Part shown: positions 13,020-24,936 of the stretch, piece after piece
How the letters are laid out: the number at the start of each line of letters is the position of its first letter
How positions within the stretch are numbered: position 1 is the first letter of the stretch
Assembly: GCF_963678635.1 (NCBI RefSeq)
Contig: NC_087067.1
Span: 36,528,686-36,588,685 of the forward strand
Origin: Symsagittifera roscoffensis
Taxonomy: Eukaryota > Xenacoelomorpha > Acoela > Convolutidae
Length of the DNA stretch: 60,000 bases
Direction: 5' to 3'
Notes under the pieces: generated by a model
Database searches by the model: none
What the model saw: the letters and a program-made list of their open reading frames with translations, nothing else
What the model was told of the DNA's origin: nothing
Translations under genes and position numbers: made by a program

Positions 13020-13625
13020 CCCGCACTGACAAAAATGGATTAGGATCGATTTTAGTATGAAAAAAGTATGTTGAAAATTTAGATCAATTTTAGTATAACA
13101 AAAACACAAAAAGATTTCATAAAAAAGATAAAGATTGATTTGGATCGATTTAAAATCGATTTAAATTGATTGTAAATCCTTGCTACAAAAATTGATCCAA
13201 AAACGGATTTAAATCATTTTAAATCGATTTTTTTTTCATTCGAGTTTCGTCAGTTTCAAATTTTAATAGCATTTATTCATTTATCTTTATTAACTTATTA
13301 GATTATTGAATTCTAAATCATCTGGTACGTTTGTTTTTATTCAAAAAACCGAGAAAAAAAAATTAAATTTTTTTTTCTAAAGAGTATGTTTTTTTTGCCG
13401 TGTTAGCAAAAATAGTGGTTTCAGTGAGTCTGAAAAACCATCCAAATTGATTTAAACTGATTTTTTAGACACTTCAAATGATCCAAAATTTTCAAAAAGA
13501 TCGAAATAAACCGATTTAAAATCCATTTAAGTTCGTAAAATGTACTTTGTTAATCAATTTGGATTGATTTAAAATCAATTTAAAAACAATTTAAATCGAT
13601 CCAAAACCATTTTTGTCAGTGCGGG
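13020..13625. mobile_element. Foldback (MITE-like) element, copy 1
   Basis: Begins CCCGCACTGACAAAAATGG and ends with its reverse complement (CCATTTTTGTCAGTGCGGG). GT flanks both sides (13018-13019 and 13626-13627). The inside is AT-rich, with many GATTTAAAT and ATCGATTT motifs on both strands. The diverged block at 24937-26935 lacks the element at the matching site (near 25795), reading GCCGTTGCC, which defines the insertion and supports a 2-base target duplication. Non-autonomous; no coding potential. Confidence 0.85.
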
Positions 13626-15113
13626 GTTGCATTTAAGAGACTGTATTAGGGCCAACTTTTGAGCCTTAAAAAAGTGGCGCGTTTTTGAGGAGCTTTTAAA
13701 TGGCAGCTTCTATTACGTTTAAAGTTCTTGCAATTAATGAAATCTTATTTGAGCGGGCAATTTATAGTTTTATGAATGAAAATCTCACAAAGCGATTGTC
13801 TTTACAAAATTGCTAATTTGGTTGTAGATCAAAAAAGAGTGACAATGTGGCATCTAAGGCAACGATGTGGGAATGCAAACTCAAGGGGTTTTAAAAAAAG
13901 ACTATGATATAGTTGACTACAAGGTTTTATCCGAAAAATTTCAGACATTTGATTTGATTGACCTGTTTTAGTGTTTTCAGAATCCAGCTTACAAAATCAT
14001 CAGCAATACGTTGCAACTAGAAAAACCTAAAACAAAAAAAGTAACTTATGGAGCACCACAAGAAGGGATTCATTATGGGCCCGTGTCTCTTCATTATTTG
14101 TGATTACAATATTGAAATGGGAGGAAAGTAGAATTCAATCTAATTTTGCACGAGACTGCACTGTCAAAATAATGAAAGTATTAGGAAGGTTTTGGTAATA
14201 CAAAAAAAAACTGTCTTGTATGCAGACACATGTAATAGAAACTGTAGAAAATCTGGAATCAGTGAGTTATTAGGTAGACATCAACATGCTATAAACAAAC
14301 TAACATGTTGGCCACAAAAAGCAAACTTACTTCGATTGATGATAAAACGAAAAAAAATATTACTATTTTAAAAGATAAAAAGAAAAGCAAAGCTGTTCAA
14401 TACAGATGTGCTATGTACTATAGGTTGAAAAAACTTATAGGAACAGCTATACTACCAAGAGCATATAACGAATAAGTGGAAACTGATTGAAAGGTACGAA
14501 ATTGTGGATGATTAGTCAACAGACAAAAAATTGAAAAATTAATTAGTCTCAAAAAATCAGAGCTCAGAATAAATAAGACAAAAACTTAAATGTTGCATTG
14601 TTTGAGGCTTTGAAGTTTTGAGGCTAATCGGCCATAAGTCAAGAAGTTGTAATGGAAAAAATCTAGGCAGTTATTTGTTTGTACAAGCATTGATCAAAAC
14701 AAAAAACAAGAAAACTGCCTGAAAGATGAAAAAATTGCAAGGCTATTCTCAAACACTCCAGAAACAATTTTCAATTATCAAATCAATTTTCCGCTGGCAA
14801 ATTGCCAAACCCCCCCCCCCCCCCCGCCGCCCACGCCCGATACCCATAAAGCTTCTTTTGGTTTTTTTGGATGACGGAAACAATTTTTTCTGAAGGTGTT
14901 TTTGACGCAAATATACACTAAACTTGAAATATTTCTATTAAGTACCTGAAAATGTACCTTTGTTAGGGTAGGGCTTTTAAATTGTGGAGGAAGAGCTCGG
15001 AAATGTAATTTTTTTGCCTGAAAAAATTGTCAACAAATTGCCAAAAATTTTATGAAATTCTGCCTTTTCACAACTCGAGATAATCTACCGTATCTACCGT
15101 GGAAACAAAATAT
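13626..15113. other. Right part of the WSL-box block, copy 1
   Basis: Shared with 21839-23327 and, up to about 14790, with the diverged copy near 25800-26930. No intact gene seen. Includes a run of 16 C at 14810-14825. Confidence 0.5.
14810..14825. repeat. Poly-C run (16)
   Basis: Homopolymer of 16 C followed by GCCGCCC. The duplicate at 23023-23040 has 18, a length difference within an otherwise near-identical context. Confidence 0.95.
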
Positions 15114-15892
15114 TTATTGTCACATTGCAAAATTAACTCCTTGATGCTTATAATAGACCTGAACCAGTTTTACTATTCAAACCAGTACTAGAAGATATAG
15201 ATTATACTTCATCTCACAGTAACCTTGCTTTTCAAAATTTCCAAAAGTTTTTGGAGGCCAGAAAGAAATCAGGATTCAGGTTAGTATTGGACTAAGAAGT
15301 TGCCTAAAAAAGAACCCAGAGAACTACGATTTTTGCTCTTCTTGGCGAAGTTACTCAAGTTCGCTGTTGGTTTCAACGAAATTTTTTTTCAGTATCAGAT
15401 TGGATAAAGAGCTGGGCAATGAACCTTAAAAAATGGAAGAGTGCAAATGCCATTGATGTGTTTGTAGGTTTCGGTATGCAATAATCGCGTGAAACATGTA
15501 GTTAGGTGTAATTTCAAAATGTTTTCGTTGTGAAGAGTCCAAAAATGTCAGCTTTTGCTACCGTGTTGCAAAAAAGCAGTAGTTGTTTGGTACTGACAAT
15601 CTAGTTAGAGAAAAATTGGAAAAATTGTAACCGGCTGCGCTGGGGTATTGTAATTTTTCTGAAGGCTGGTGGTGAGTTCATTGAGGAATTTGCCAAGTTT
15701 GTACCCTTTCACAAAAGTGTGCTTAGTTAGATTGTGCAGTTTGAGCTGGCGTCGTTTCTTAGTTCAAACATTATAGCAAGAGCTTAACATATGTTGTCAC
15801 TTTTAGGGCTCGTATTATTGTGCTGTATTGACTATTATCAATCACTGCTGAGTTTGGTTGTCTGCTGAGGTCAGCTGTCTGTCGTTAGAACA

Positions 15893-18800
15893 TTAGTCGA
15901 AGACTTTAACTTTAAATGAGTAGACCCAACTTAAGAAGCTGGTCCTTGGATCCCTCAAAAGTATATCGCATGCTTTGTATCCACTTGTTTCATTTTCGGC
16001 AGGGTCGTCTTTGCTGGGTAGGCATCTCCAACCTTGTAAAGATATCAAACCCAAGGTTGGTAATGAAGATCCCGTGATGCTGATTTGTTGAATTGGTACA
16101 GTGCAGAACGTTTGTAATGTCTCTTCAGAGTGATGCGCTGTCAATCTTGATGTTTCTGGATGCTTTGACAAGGAGCGCAAATTTCGATCCAATTGAGGCG
16201 GCTTATAGCTCAAGATTTGTTATCGTTATTTCTTCCAGGGTGGCTACCTGTGTTTTCCCGATGATGAAATTGTCTTCCACTGTGTCGACGGCATAAGTGA
16301 TCCTGAACTACGCAACTGATATGAGGGCATTCTTTGAGGCGTCGTTGAAGCATGAAGTTTTTTTTCGAGAGTAATTTATCTGTTCTGAGGTATTTTGTGA
16401 CAGACAGTATTTTATGTCGTTGAAGTGGTTAGGATTGTCACTCCTTCGTTGATATCCATGAAAAATTCCAGGTAGCGGCTTTGCCCCACTGAGGTTGCGT
16501 GGTCAAGGCACGTTGAAGTGATTTCAGTTATGTATTGTCAACGGCATTTTCAATCCAATCCGACCAAGGGTCGAAGAAACAAACTTCAGTCTTCAGCACT
16601 GGATGAGGTCCTTTTTGTCCATCGAAGAGAAGTTCTCTGCTTCAACGATAAAAACTTCTACGTCACGCTTCCACCTGCTCTCAGAAATTTTCTGATAGAA
16701 ATATCGTCTGAAGTGCCGCTCTCACTGTTTCCTAAGTGATTTTCTTTGGCAGTTCATAGAAATTGCTCCGAATTCCTTGACAATTTTAAATCCACGCAGC
16801 TGAACATTGTTTGAAGGGCTTATATCAATCTACTGGTTTAGGCAGGCGTTGATACAGATTTCTAGAGGGCGTCCATTGCGATGATTTTATCCGTGATTTG
16901 CCCCAAATTTGGTAGTTTGTCGGCGTTGCCTTTGGCACCCTGGCTTTTCGTAATGGGAGGCGAGACAAAAAAATTTTCATGTCGAGTTTTTTACTGGTTT
17001 GTCTAAACAGATGATGAATCGGTTGTTTGGCAAGCCATCGGTTGTTTGGCAAATTTCGCTGGCTCTTTTAAAGCATTGCAATTTCGTAGTGTTCATTGGG
17101 TACGCAAAGTGTTGAATTTTTTAATTTGTAAGGTTTTTCTTGTTGTCTGCTGAGAGGTTGCATCGGTTTGTTTGAAATCAGTCGGTGTCCAACTTCATCG
17201 TTCGATCTACCTGATGGAACAATACAACCGTCCGATGTGAAGTGAATGGTCTTAGGGTCGCCAAATTTGGTTAAATTCTCAGAGAAACCATCCTAACGGA
17301 GCTCAAATATTCAGAGCAAATGACCTGCCTGTATCAGTTCACTTTGAATTGATTTATTCCACCGCTTACCTCCGCTATTAGAACACAATATTTTGCTCAC
17401 CAATTGCTCTAAATTACCTAAATTATCAAAATTTGAGCCCTCATAAATCTCCAAAAAATATTCACAGGTAAAAAACTGTTTTTAATTTGTGCTCAGGTCA
17501 ACAATAGCTTCAGATGGTATAAAAAAAATAATGTCAAAAAATTTTTGTTAAAAAGAAGAAAACTGATTGAATAAGAAAACCACCTGATGCATGAAAATTC
17601 TGCAGTACATCATCGCGAACTCAGCTAAAAGTAGCTTTTTAGGGGCCACAAGCGAATTGACGTAGGAGAATCTCAAATCAGTCATCTTAAAAGTTAAAGT
17701 TGAGCAAATTCAACTTTTTACATCAAATATCCTCGCAGACGTTTTTTTGATAACTCTGCAGCTCAACAATCAAAGTTTTCTGTCTTGATGCGATAGCTTA
17801 TGTTGATTTTACTAATTTGGCGATGTTGTGTCCCATTTCCTTTGAAGGTACTGCTGTGATAAGAAATTGTTGAAGGTGTTAATATCATTAGCAGGTAAAT
17901 TCAATAAGTTCCATCTAAGTTGGCGTTAATGTCGTTAAGTTGCAATTGATGTTTTGTGGTCCATAGCACTAGACTGTGTCAAAACATGGTTTCGCTGAAA
18001 CGGGTTGAAATGTAAACTTCAGACCTCATTGGAATTGAGGAGCAATAAAAAATTGCGAATTTTCTGTCGAAATCAAGATTTGTACAATGTGACATTTTCG
18101 CTTTTGTGTAGTGGAGTGTGATGTTTTTTACTGCATCCATCAAAATTAAACAATGATATTTTTCGCATTGTAATGCAGTGTTATGTTTTTGGTTGCATCC
18201 ATCTACCCAACAAGTCTGCTTTGATTGGTAGTTGGCAAGTTTTTGGGGTGTGAGAAAGTTGAAGCAAAGTTAAAGACCTTTGACATGCGGTAGTTGGTCC
18301 TTGGGATTGGACGCTAGGAATTGCGAACTTTTTCTTAGGTAGAGGCAGTTTGGTATTTCCGAGGAATAACCTTTTTGAGACCTCTTGCGCCCAGACTGAT
18401 GTTGCTGTAGTTTGCGTTGTCTGTTCGGCCAGTAGTTTGATTAAATTTTCAAATGGCTGAAGATCGTCGTTAATTGTTGCTAATATTTTTTTTTGTGAAT
18501 TACAGCGTAGTCGATGAAGCATGTGCTTAGGTCAAAGAGTGAAGGCTACCTGTTTTGTTGAAATTTGTCACAATTTCATTTGGTTGAGCAAGGTTGCGGT
18601 AACTTTTTTTAAACTGTCAGAACGTTCGTTGTAGTTTGGATTTTGATGTGGAATCAAATATTGTAATTGTATCAGCCAAGTTCTGCGTCAGTGGATTTCT
18701 AAAATGATGAGGTTTTTCTTCATTTTGTTGTATCTTAGAGTTGAACTAGTGATTATGTCGAGACGTGAAGAAATTTCTCACTGTGTTCGTCGGGTTTCCA

Positions 18801-19699
18801 TTGTCGTTTTTCTGGCGTTGGAGTAAGGGTTTGTACCTGGATTCGTTTTATCCGTACACACGAATCAGTGGTTTTGCATCTCTGTGGATTAGTATTTGTT
18901 GTTTGGTCATATTTTCCGGGCGGGACATGCCCGTATTGTCGATTGTTGCATTGAATAGCCCGATCCAATATAAACATTGTACCATGTTTTTATCGATCAC
19001 AATTGGCTTGACCATTGGAACTGATTTTCCGGATGTCTTTGTTGCACTCTAAAGCTATTTGGAAGCGCATTACATTTAAGGTTTCAAAGGAAACGGGTAT
19101 TTTCTGTTATGCTGTCTGTTGAGATCCATTCTGAGGATAGAATTTTTGGTTGAATATGGAACGGGTCAGTTGATTTGGCTAGTGCTGACGGCTGTTGATT
19201 AAATTGTTCAAGAATGGTTCTGTTACTGTTTACATAATTGTTCAGTTGATTGCCCATCTGTATCGACACGCGTTCATATGTGTTTATTGAGGTGGTCGCA
19301 TAAGTATCTGCGATAGTTCCAATGTTTAATTCTCACATAAAGTTTATCGAAAATTGGTTGTAATGATTGCTGATTGCTGATTGTGAAGCTATTCCAAAAC
19401 GAGGTTAGTAAGTGTCGACAGATGACTTGATACCTGGAAGTTGCCATGAGGGGGGTTTGGATGTATAGAGGTGAGTTCCATGAAGATGTTGACTTGTGCA
19501 TGAGCATAGTCTGTTTTTGGTATATGATAATGATGACTGTCAAACTACTTGGACTTGAATTTCAATTAATGGAGTTGCTGAAGATAAAAATTTGTGCTGA
19601 AAAATTCAGTTGTAGCGGCGTTGTGGCTTCCGTTAGTGTGTTGATGAGTTGGAGTTGAAGTCTAAGGTTAAGCTTCTGGGTCCGGTTCAAAATTTCTGA
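15893..19699 (-). pseudogene. Decayed BEL/Pao LTR retrotransposon, copy 2
   Basis: Second copy of the relic at 6346-10561, made by segmental duplication and not by transposition, since flanks are duplicated too. The RNase H signatures (minus strand, about 16360-15990) and the gag Cys-His segment (about 18147-18113) are present. A gag-like frame is open further here (18522-18181) than in copy 1. The gag N-terminus corresponding to 10561-10151 has been deleted. Confidence 0.75.
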
Positions 19700-19701
19700 A
19701 A

Positions 19702-21232
19702 GACTCAGTTTTCATTGTTTCGGACACAAGCGTCAAAATATCTGGAACATTTTTCATTATTTTTTTTTTTTATTTTCTAATTTGATCCTGTTTGTCAACA
19801 TTTTTAGCGGCATTTGTAGAGCGACCACGTAGATAGGATGTTAATATCGGTACCCAGAGTTATTAGAAGCTTTATTGGGCTCCCAATATTTACGGTTTTC
19901 ATAATTGTTTTACAAGGTAGTATGACTAAAATGTTAGAAACCAAGATATGAAAAACAAATACATTTACAATAGTTATATTATATGCATGCAAAATTGGCA
20001 AAGTATGACAATGGCAGGCTAAACAAAGTTTTCCAACAGAAATCAGACATTTTAAGTCGTGAGAGGAGTGGAAAAGAAATGGTATAGATTTACTTTTTCA
20101 CTATTTTGAGATACATTCTAGGTTGATGTCTTGATGTTAACAAAAGTGTTCGTTTTTTGATCAGTTTACAGTAGAACTCACAGGCCATGAATATGTGAAA
20201 GAGCAAAGAATCACTGAAAAGTGCAGCTTATTTACTAGACGACGTTAGTATTAAGTAGAAAACTATCGTACTAGTGGATGAGGTCATATCCGGAGAGTTT
20301 TTTAAGCCGCCAGCAGCCGAAATTTTGATACAGCTCTAAAACGTGTTGAAAGCAGTCGAGTCGATAAAGTGCGCAATTGCGGAGGCAAAGTCCATGCCGT
20401 TTTAAACATCAGTGAGGCAACAAAACCGAATGGTTTGAAGTTCATTGAAATTGTCCAAAATAAGGCTGGGCAATGAAAGAGGACGATGACTGATGATCGC
20501 TACAAAACTGCGTGGACAAGAGCTGGCAGAATGTCTACAGTATTAATTCATCACAACTATGTGCGGTACCAATTCGTGTAACAAAATTTCTCTTACACCT
20601 TTCTTCGCGGCATATAACATTCTTGAGCTTTCACAGAAACAATCAGGGCGTATAGAATGTTCATTTAAAAGGAAATCAAAACAATTTTATTTTATTGGGC
20701 AATTAGTTCCCATTTGGTAAAAGAAAATGGTTCAATTTCGTGTTCAATTGAGTGCAAGTTGTTGCCGTAATTGCAATCAAATGCGTTGTTTCCCGTTGTT
20801 TTGTACACATTTTTGGCTGTAGCTCTCTTATGACTACGTTTTACAGGTATGTTCATGACGTAGCAGAAAACCACATTTCTATTTTGATCCTGTTTTTCGA
20901 CTTTTTTGTGGAGCGACCACGTAGATAGGATGTTAATATCGGCACCCAGAGCTATTAGAGGTTTTTTTGAACTCCCAATCTTTTCTATTATCAAAATTTA
21001 TTTTACGTTTTACCCACTGAAATACCAAGCAAAAGCAGTACGATGTTTACGATGAACCATCATTTTTTATTATTCTTTACTGCGATTCTGCTCATCGCCA
21101 TCACCCATTATTAACAAGAAAAGAAAGTTGCAGGCACTTTGAGAGAGTAGGCGGCTTCATTGTCAAAAACCAAGGGGCGTTGCGATGTGACAGTTCATAT
21201 CCTCTTGAATTGCGTTCTGCAGGTTTTGCCGT
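19702..21232 (-). repeat. WSL-box block, copy 2
   Basis: Near-identical to 11489-13019. Minus-strand frames at 20001-19804 and 20994-20692 are preserved with almost the same peptides. Confidence 0.55.
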
Positions 21233-21838
21233 CCCGCACTGACAAAAATGGATTAGGATCGATTTTAGTATGAAAAAAGTATGTTGAAAATTTAGATCAA
21301 TTTTAGTATAACAAAAACACAAAAAGATTTCATAAAAAAGATAAAGATTGATTTGGATCGATTTAAAATCGATTTAAATTGATTGTAAATCCTTGCTACA
21401 AAAATTGATCCAAAAACGGATTTAAATCATTTTAAATCGATTTTTTTTTCATTCGAGTTTCGTCAGTTTCAAATTTTAATAGCATTTATTCATTTATCTT
21501 TATTAACTTATTAGATTATTGAATTCTAAATCATCTGGTACGTTTGTTTTTATTCAAAAAACCGAGAAAAAAAAATTAAATTTTTTTTTCTAAAGAGTAT
21601 GTTTTTTTTGCCGTGTTAGCAAAAATAGTGGTTTCAGTGAGTCTGAAAAACCATCCAAATTGATTTAAACTGATTTTTTAGACACTTCAAATGATCCAAA
21701 ATTTTCAAAAAGATCGAAATAAACCGATTTAAAATCCATTTAAGTTCGTAAAATGTACTTTGTTAATCAATTTGGATTGATTTAAAATCAATTTAAAAAC
21801 AATTTAAATCGATCCAAAACCATTTTTGTCAGTGCGGG
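21233..21838. mobile_element. Foldback (MITE-like) element, copy 2
   Basis: Same element as 13020-13625, carried along by the segmental duplication (offset 8213), with the same GT flanks. It therefore inserted before the duplication. Confidence 0.85.
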
Positions 21839-23329
21839 GTTGCATTTAAGAGACTGTATTAGGGCCAACTTTTGAGCCTTAAAAAAGTGGCGCGTTTTTG
21901 AGGAGCTTTTAAATGGCAGCTTCTATTACGTTTAAAGTTCTTGCAATTAATGAAATCTTATTTGAGCGGGCAATTTATAGTTTTATGAATGAAAATCTCA
22001 CAAAGCGATTGTCTTTACAAAATTGCTAATTTGGTTGTAGATCAAAAAAGAGTGACAATGTGGCATCTAAGGCAACGATGTGGGAATGCAAACTCAAGGG
22101 GTTTTAAAAAAAGACTATGATATAGTTGACTACAAGGTTTTATCCGAAAAATTTCAGACATTTGATTTGATTGACCTGTTTTAGTGTTTTCAGAATCCAG
22201 CTTACAAAATCATCAGCAATACGTTGCAACTAGAAAAACCTATAACAAAAAAAGTAACTTATGGAGCACCACAAGAAGGGATTCATTATGGGCCCGTGTC
22301 TCTTCATTATTTGTGATTACAATATTGAAATGGGAGGAAAGTAGAATTCAATCTAATTTTGCACGAGACTGCACTGTCAAAATAATGAAAGTATTAGGAA
22401 GGTTTTGGTAATACAAAAAAAAACTGTCTTGTATGCAGACACATGTAATAGAAACTGTAGAAAATCTGGAATCAGTGAGTTATTAGGTAGACATCAACAT
22501 GCTATAAACAAACTAACATGTTGGCCACAAAAAGCAAACTTACTTCGATTGATGATAAAACGAAAAAAAATATTACTATTTTAAAAGATAAAAAGAAAAG
22601 CAAAGCTGTTCAATACAGATGTGCTATGTACTATAGGTTGAAAAAACTTATAGGAACAGCTATACTACCAAGAGCATATAACGAATAAGTGGAAACTGAT
22701 TGAAAGGTACGAAATTGTGGATGATTAGTCAACAGACAAAAAATTGAAAAATTAATTAGTCTCAAAAAATCAGAGCTCAGAATAAATAAGACAAAAACTT
22801 AAATGTTGCATTGTTTGAGGCTTTGAAGTTTTGAGGCTAATCGGCCATAAGTCAAGAAGTTGTAATGGAAAAAATCTAGGCAGTTATTTGTTTGTACAAG
22901 CATTGATCAAAACAAAAAACAAGAAAACTGCCTGAAAGATGAAAAAATTGCAAGGCTATTCTCAAACACTCCAGAAACAATTTTCAATTATCAAATCAAT
23001 TTTCCGCTGGGAAATTGCCAAACCCCCCCCCCCCCCCCCCGCCGCCCACGCCCGATACCCATAAAGCTTCTTTTGGTTTTTTTGGATGACGGAAACAATT
23101 TTTTCTGAAGGTGTTTTTGACGCAAATATACACTAAACTTGAAATATTTCTATTAAGTACCTGAAAATGTACCTTTGTTAGGGTAGGGCTTTTAAATTGT
23201 GGAGGAAGAGCTCGGAAATGTAATTTTTTTGCCTGAAAAAATTGTCAACAAATTGCCAAAAATTTTATGAAATTCTGCCTTTTCACAACTCGAGATAATC
23301 TACCGTATCTACCGTGGAAACAAAATATT
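21839..23329. other. Right part of the WSL-box block, copy 2
   Basis: Near-identical to 13626-15115. A plus-strand frame of 75 codons (22184-22411) is open here but interrupted in copy 1, so it is probably not a gene. Contains the 18-C run at 23023-23040. Confidence 0.5.
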
Positions 23330-24936
23330 TTTCGAACAAATTATTTCAAAAATAGATTACCAAAAAAAAATACCAAACAGCATTGAGGAATGCATTGCTT
23401 GTTCATACACATGATCTGTCTAGCAAGAAAAATTGTCAAGGAAAATTGCTGTTTGGTTTGCCGACAAAGCTATTTTCGTGTTTATTCTATTGTATGATAA
23501 ACAATTTTTTAATCTTGTACAAAATGTTTTGAAAATTACCAAAATCACTTTAATGGAACAATTTTTTCAAAAGGTGTTTTCCTTCCCCAGGCGCGGATTT
23601 AGTATTTCCTTGATGAGGGGAAGAAGATTTTAAAACCCTCACATAAAACCCTATAAAGTCTTAATAAACAAAAAAACGGGCTTAATTGACATGTTAGAGG
23701 AAGGTTCATTGGAACCTTTTAATCGAAAAGTGTAACTTAAGTGTATTACTTGCGTCGACGACGCCTTCAGAAAATTTTTATGTTCTGTCAGTCTAAATGG
23801 GTGCCTTTGGTTGCTCAGGGGCAAATCTTAATCGTGAATAAGATATTAAAAGGAGCCGGTTGATACGTTTAGCATTTCAATCGTTTTAGGCCCGTCTGGG
23901 ATTTTGAGTTCAGCTAGTCATGCTTACGCGAATATTTTTGGTAAGTTTTGGTCAAAAACTGCCGTTTATACTGGCCATTTTCTTTCATATTCAGAGCATA
24001 ACTCTCTTCAGTCTAATTCTGTGTACGTACTTTTCCTTTTTGCTCTGAGGGCACTGATATTGCTTTTAATGATTATTTGGATTTAAAAAAATACTCACAA
24101 TATTGACATTTACTGATCTCTTTGACAATTTGACTTAAAATCAGAACCCTTTTGGCGAGAACAGAATTTGGCTGGTTCTTTCATGCTGCTACACATTTTC
24201 ACGCATCATCTTATCTTTATCTTAATTCGCGCTCCACAAAAAAAAGAACGATTTGCATTATTTTGGGTGATTCTGACATTGGAAAACTCTAAACGTCATC
24301 TCATTGTCTATCAAACTTTCATCCTCAGATGAAACGTCAGATTTGAAAGCGTTGAAACTTCTGGAGCCTTTTGGGTGAATTCCAGAAATTAAACCATTCA
24401 CGTCCTAGTTTAGATATTTTACACTTCCTGGATTAGTTTTGGCTTCAAAATCAAAGATGTTTTTGTCAACTTGATTGGCAAGGGTGATCTAAAACGAAAG
24501 GAAAGACCGAATTTGTATTTGATAGTCATTTACAAATGGATTGTTTTTATAATTTTGATCAAACCACGGATTTTGAAGCTTCCTGCTTGTGTCAGTGACT
24601 GAAGGACGTGTGATTTTAAGTTGATGTTTTCAGGTTGTTGTTTTCTAAAAACATTCACACTCAAACTTTATTAATAGCGGTTTGATTTTTAATTTTCTCA
24701 TGTCAGGAGAGGAGTACCGTATTAAATAAATTTTAATATTATAGCAAAAATTTCCATTTTTAGGCAGCGGAATCAGTTTTAAACAACAGATTTTGGTAGA
24801 TTACACCGATGTTCAATAAAGATTTTATACAGCAAAAAAAATCTGTTCTAATTAGAATATTCAATTTTCCAAACTGTTAGAAAACCCTTATATATTTTTT
24901 GTCTAATTGAGCAACATATTAGACAAAAACCGCCAG
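23330..24936. other. Ancestral right flank of the block, repeat-derived
   Basis: Bases about 23465-23960 resemble 26936-27780 (shared TTCAAAAGGTGTTTTCCTTC segment). Bases about 24090-24930 resemble 30750-31590 (shared CACAATATTGACATTTACTG). No gene recognised. Confidence 0.6.

Larger units (their letters stand above)
5568..15115. repeat. Large segmental duplication, copy 1
   Basis: Bases 5568-10150 recur at 15114-19699 (offset 9546-9549) and 11489-15115 recur at 19702-23329 (offset 8213). Base differences are scattered and few, so the event is recent. The outer junction (15114-15115) shows two shared bases (TT), typical of end-joining or replication slippage rather than transposition. Contents: a minus-strand BEL/Pao relic, a unique 1338-base piece (10151-11488), and the block with the WSL-box frames and a foldback element. 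Confidence 0.92.
15114..23329. repeat. Large segmental duplication, copy 2, internally deleted
   Basis: Directly follows copy 1. It lacks the 1338 bases corresponding to 10151-11488. At the scar (19699-19702) two extra A bases are present, as expected of non-homologous end joining. Its right end (23329) runs into sequence that copy 1 lacks, so copy 2 holds the ancestral right flank and copy 1 the ancestral left flank. Confidence 0.92.
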
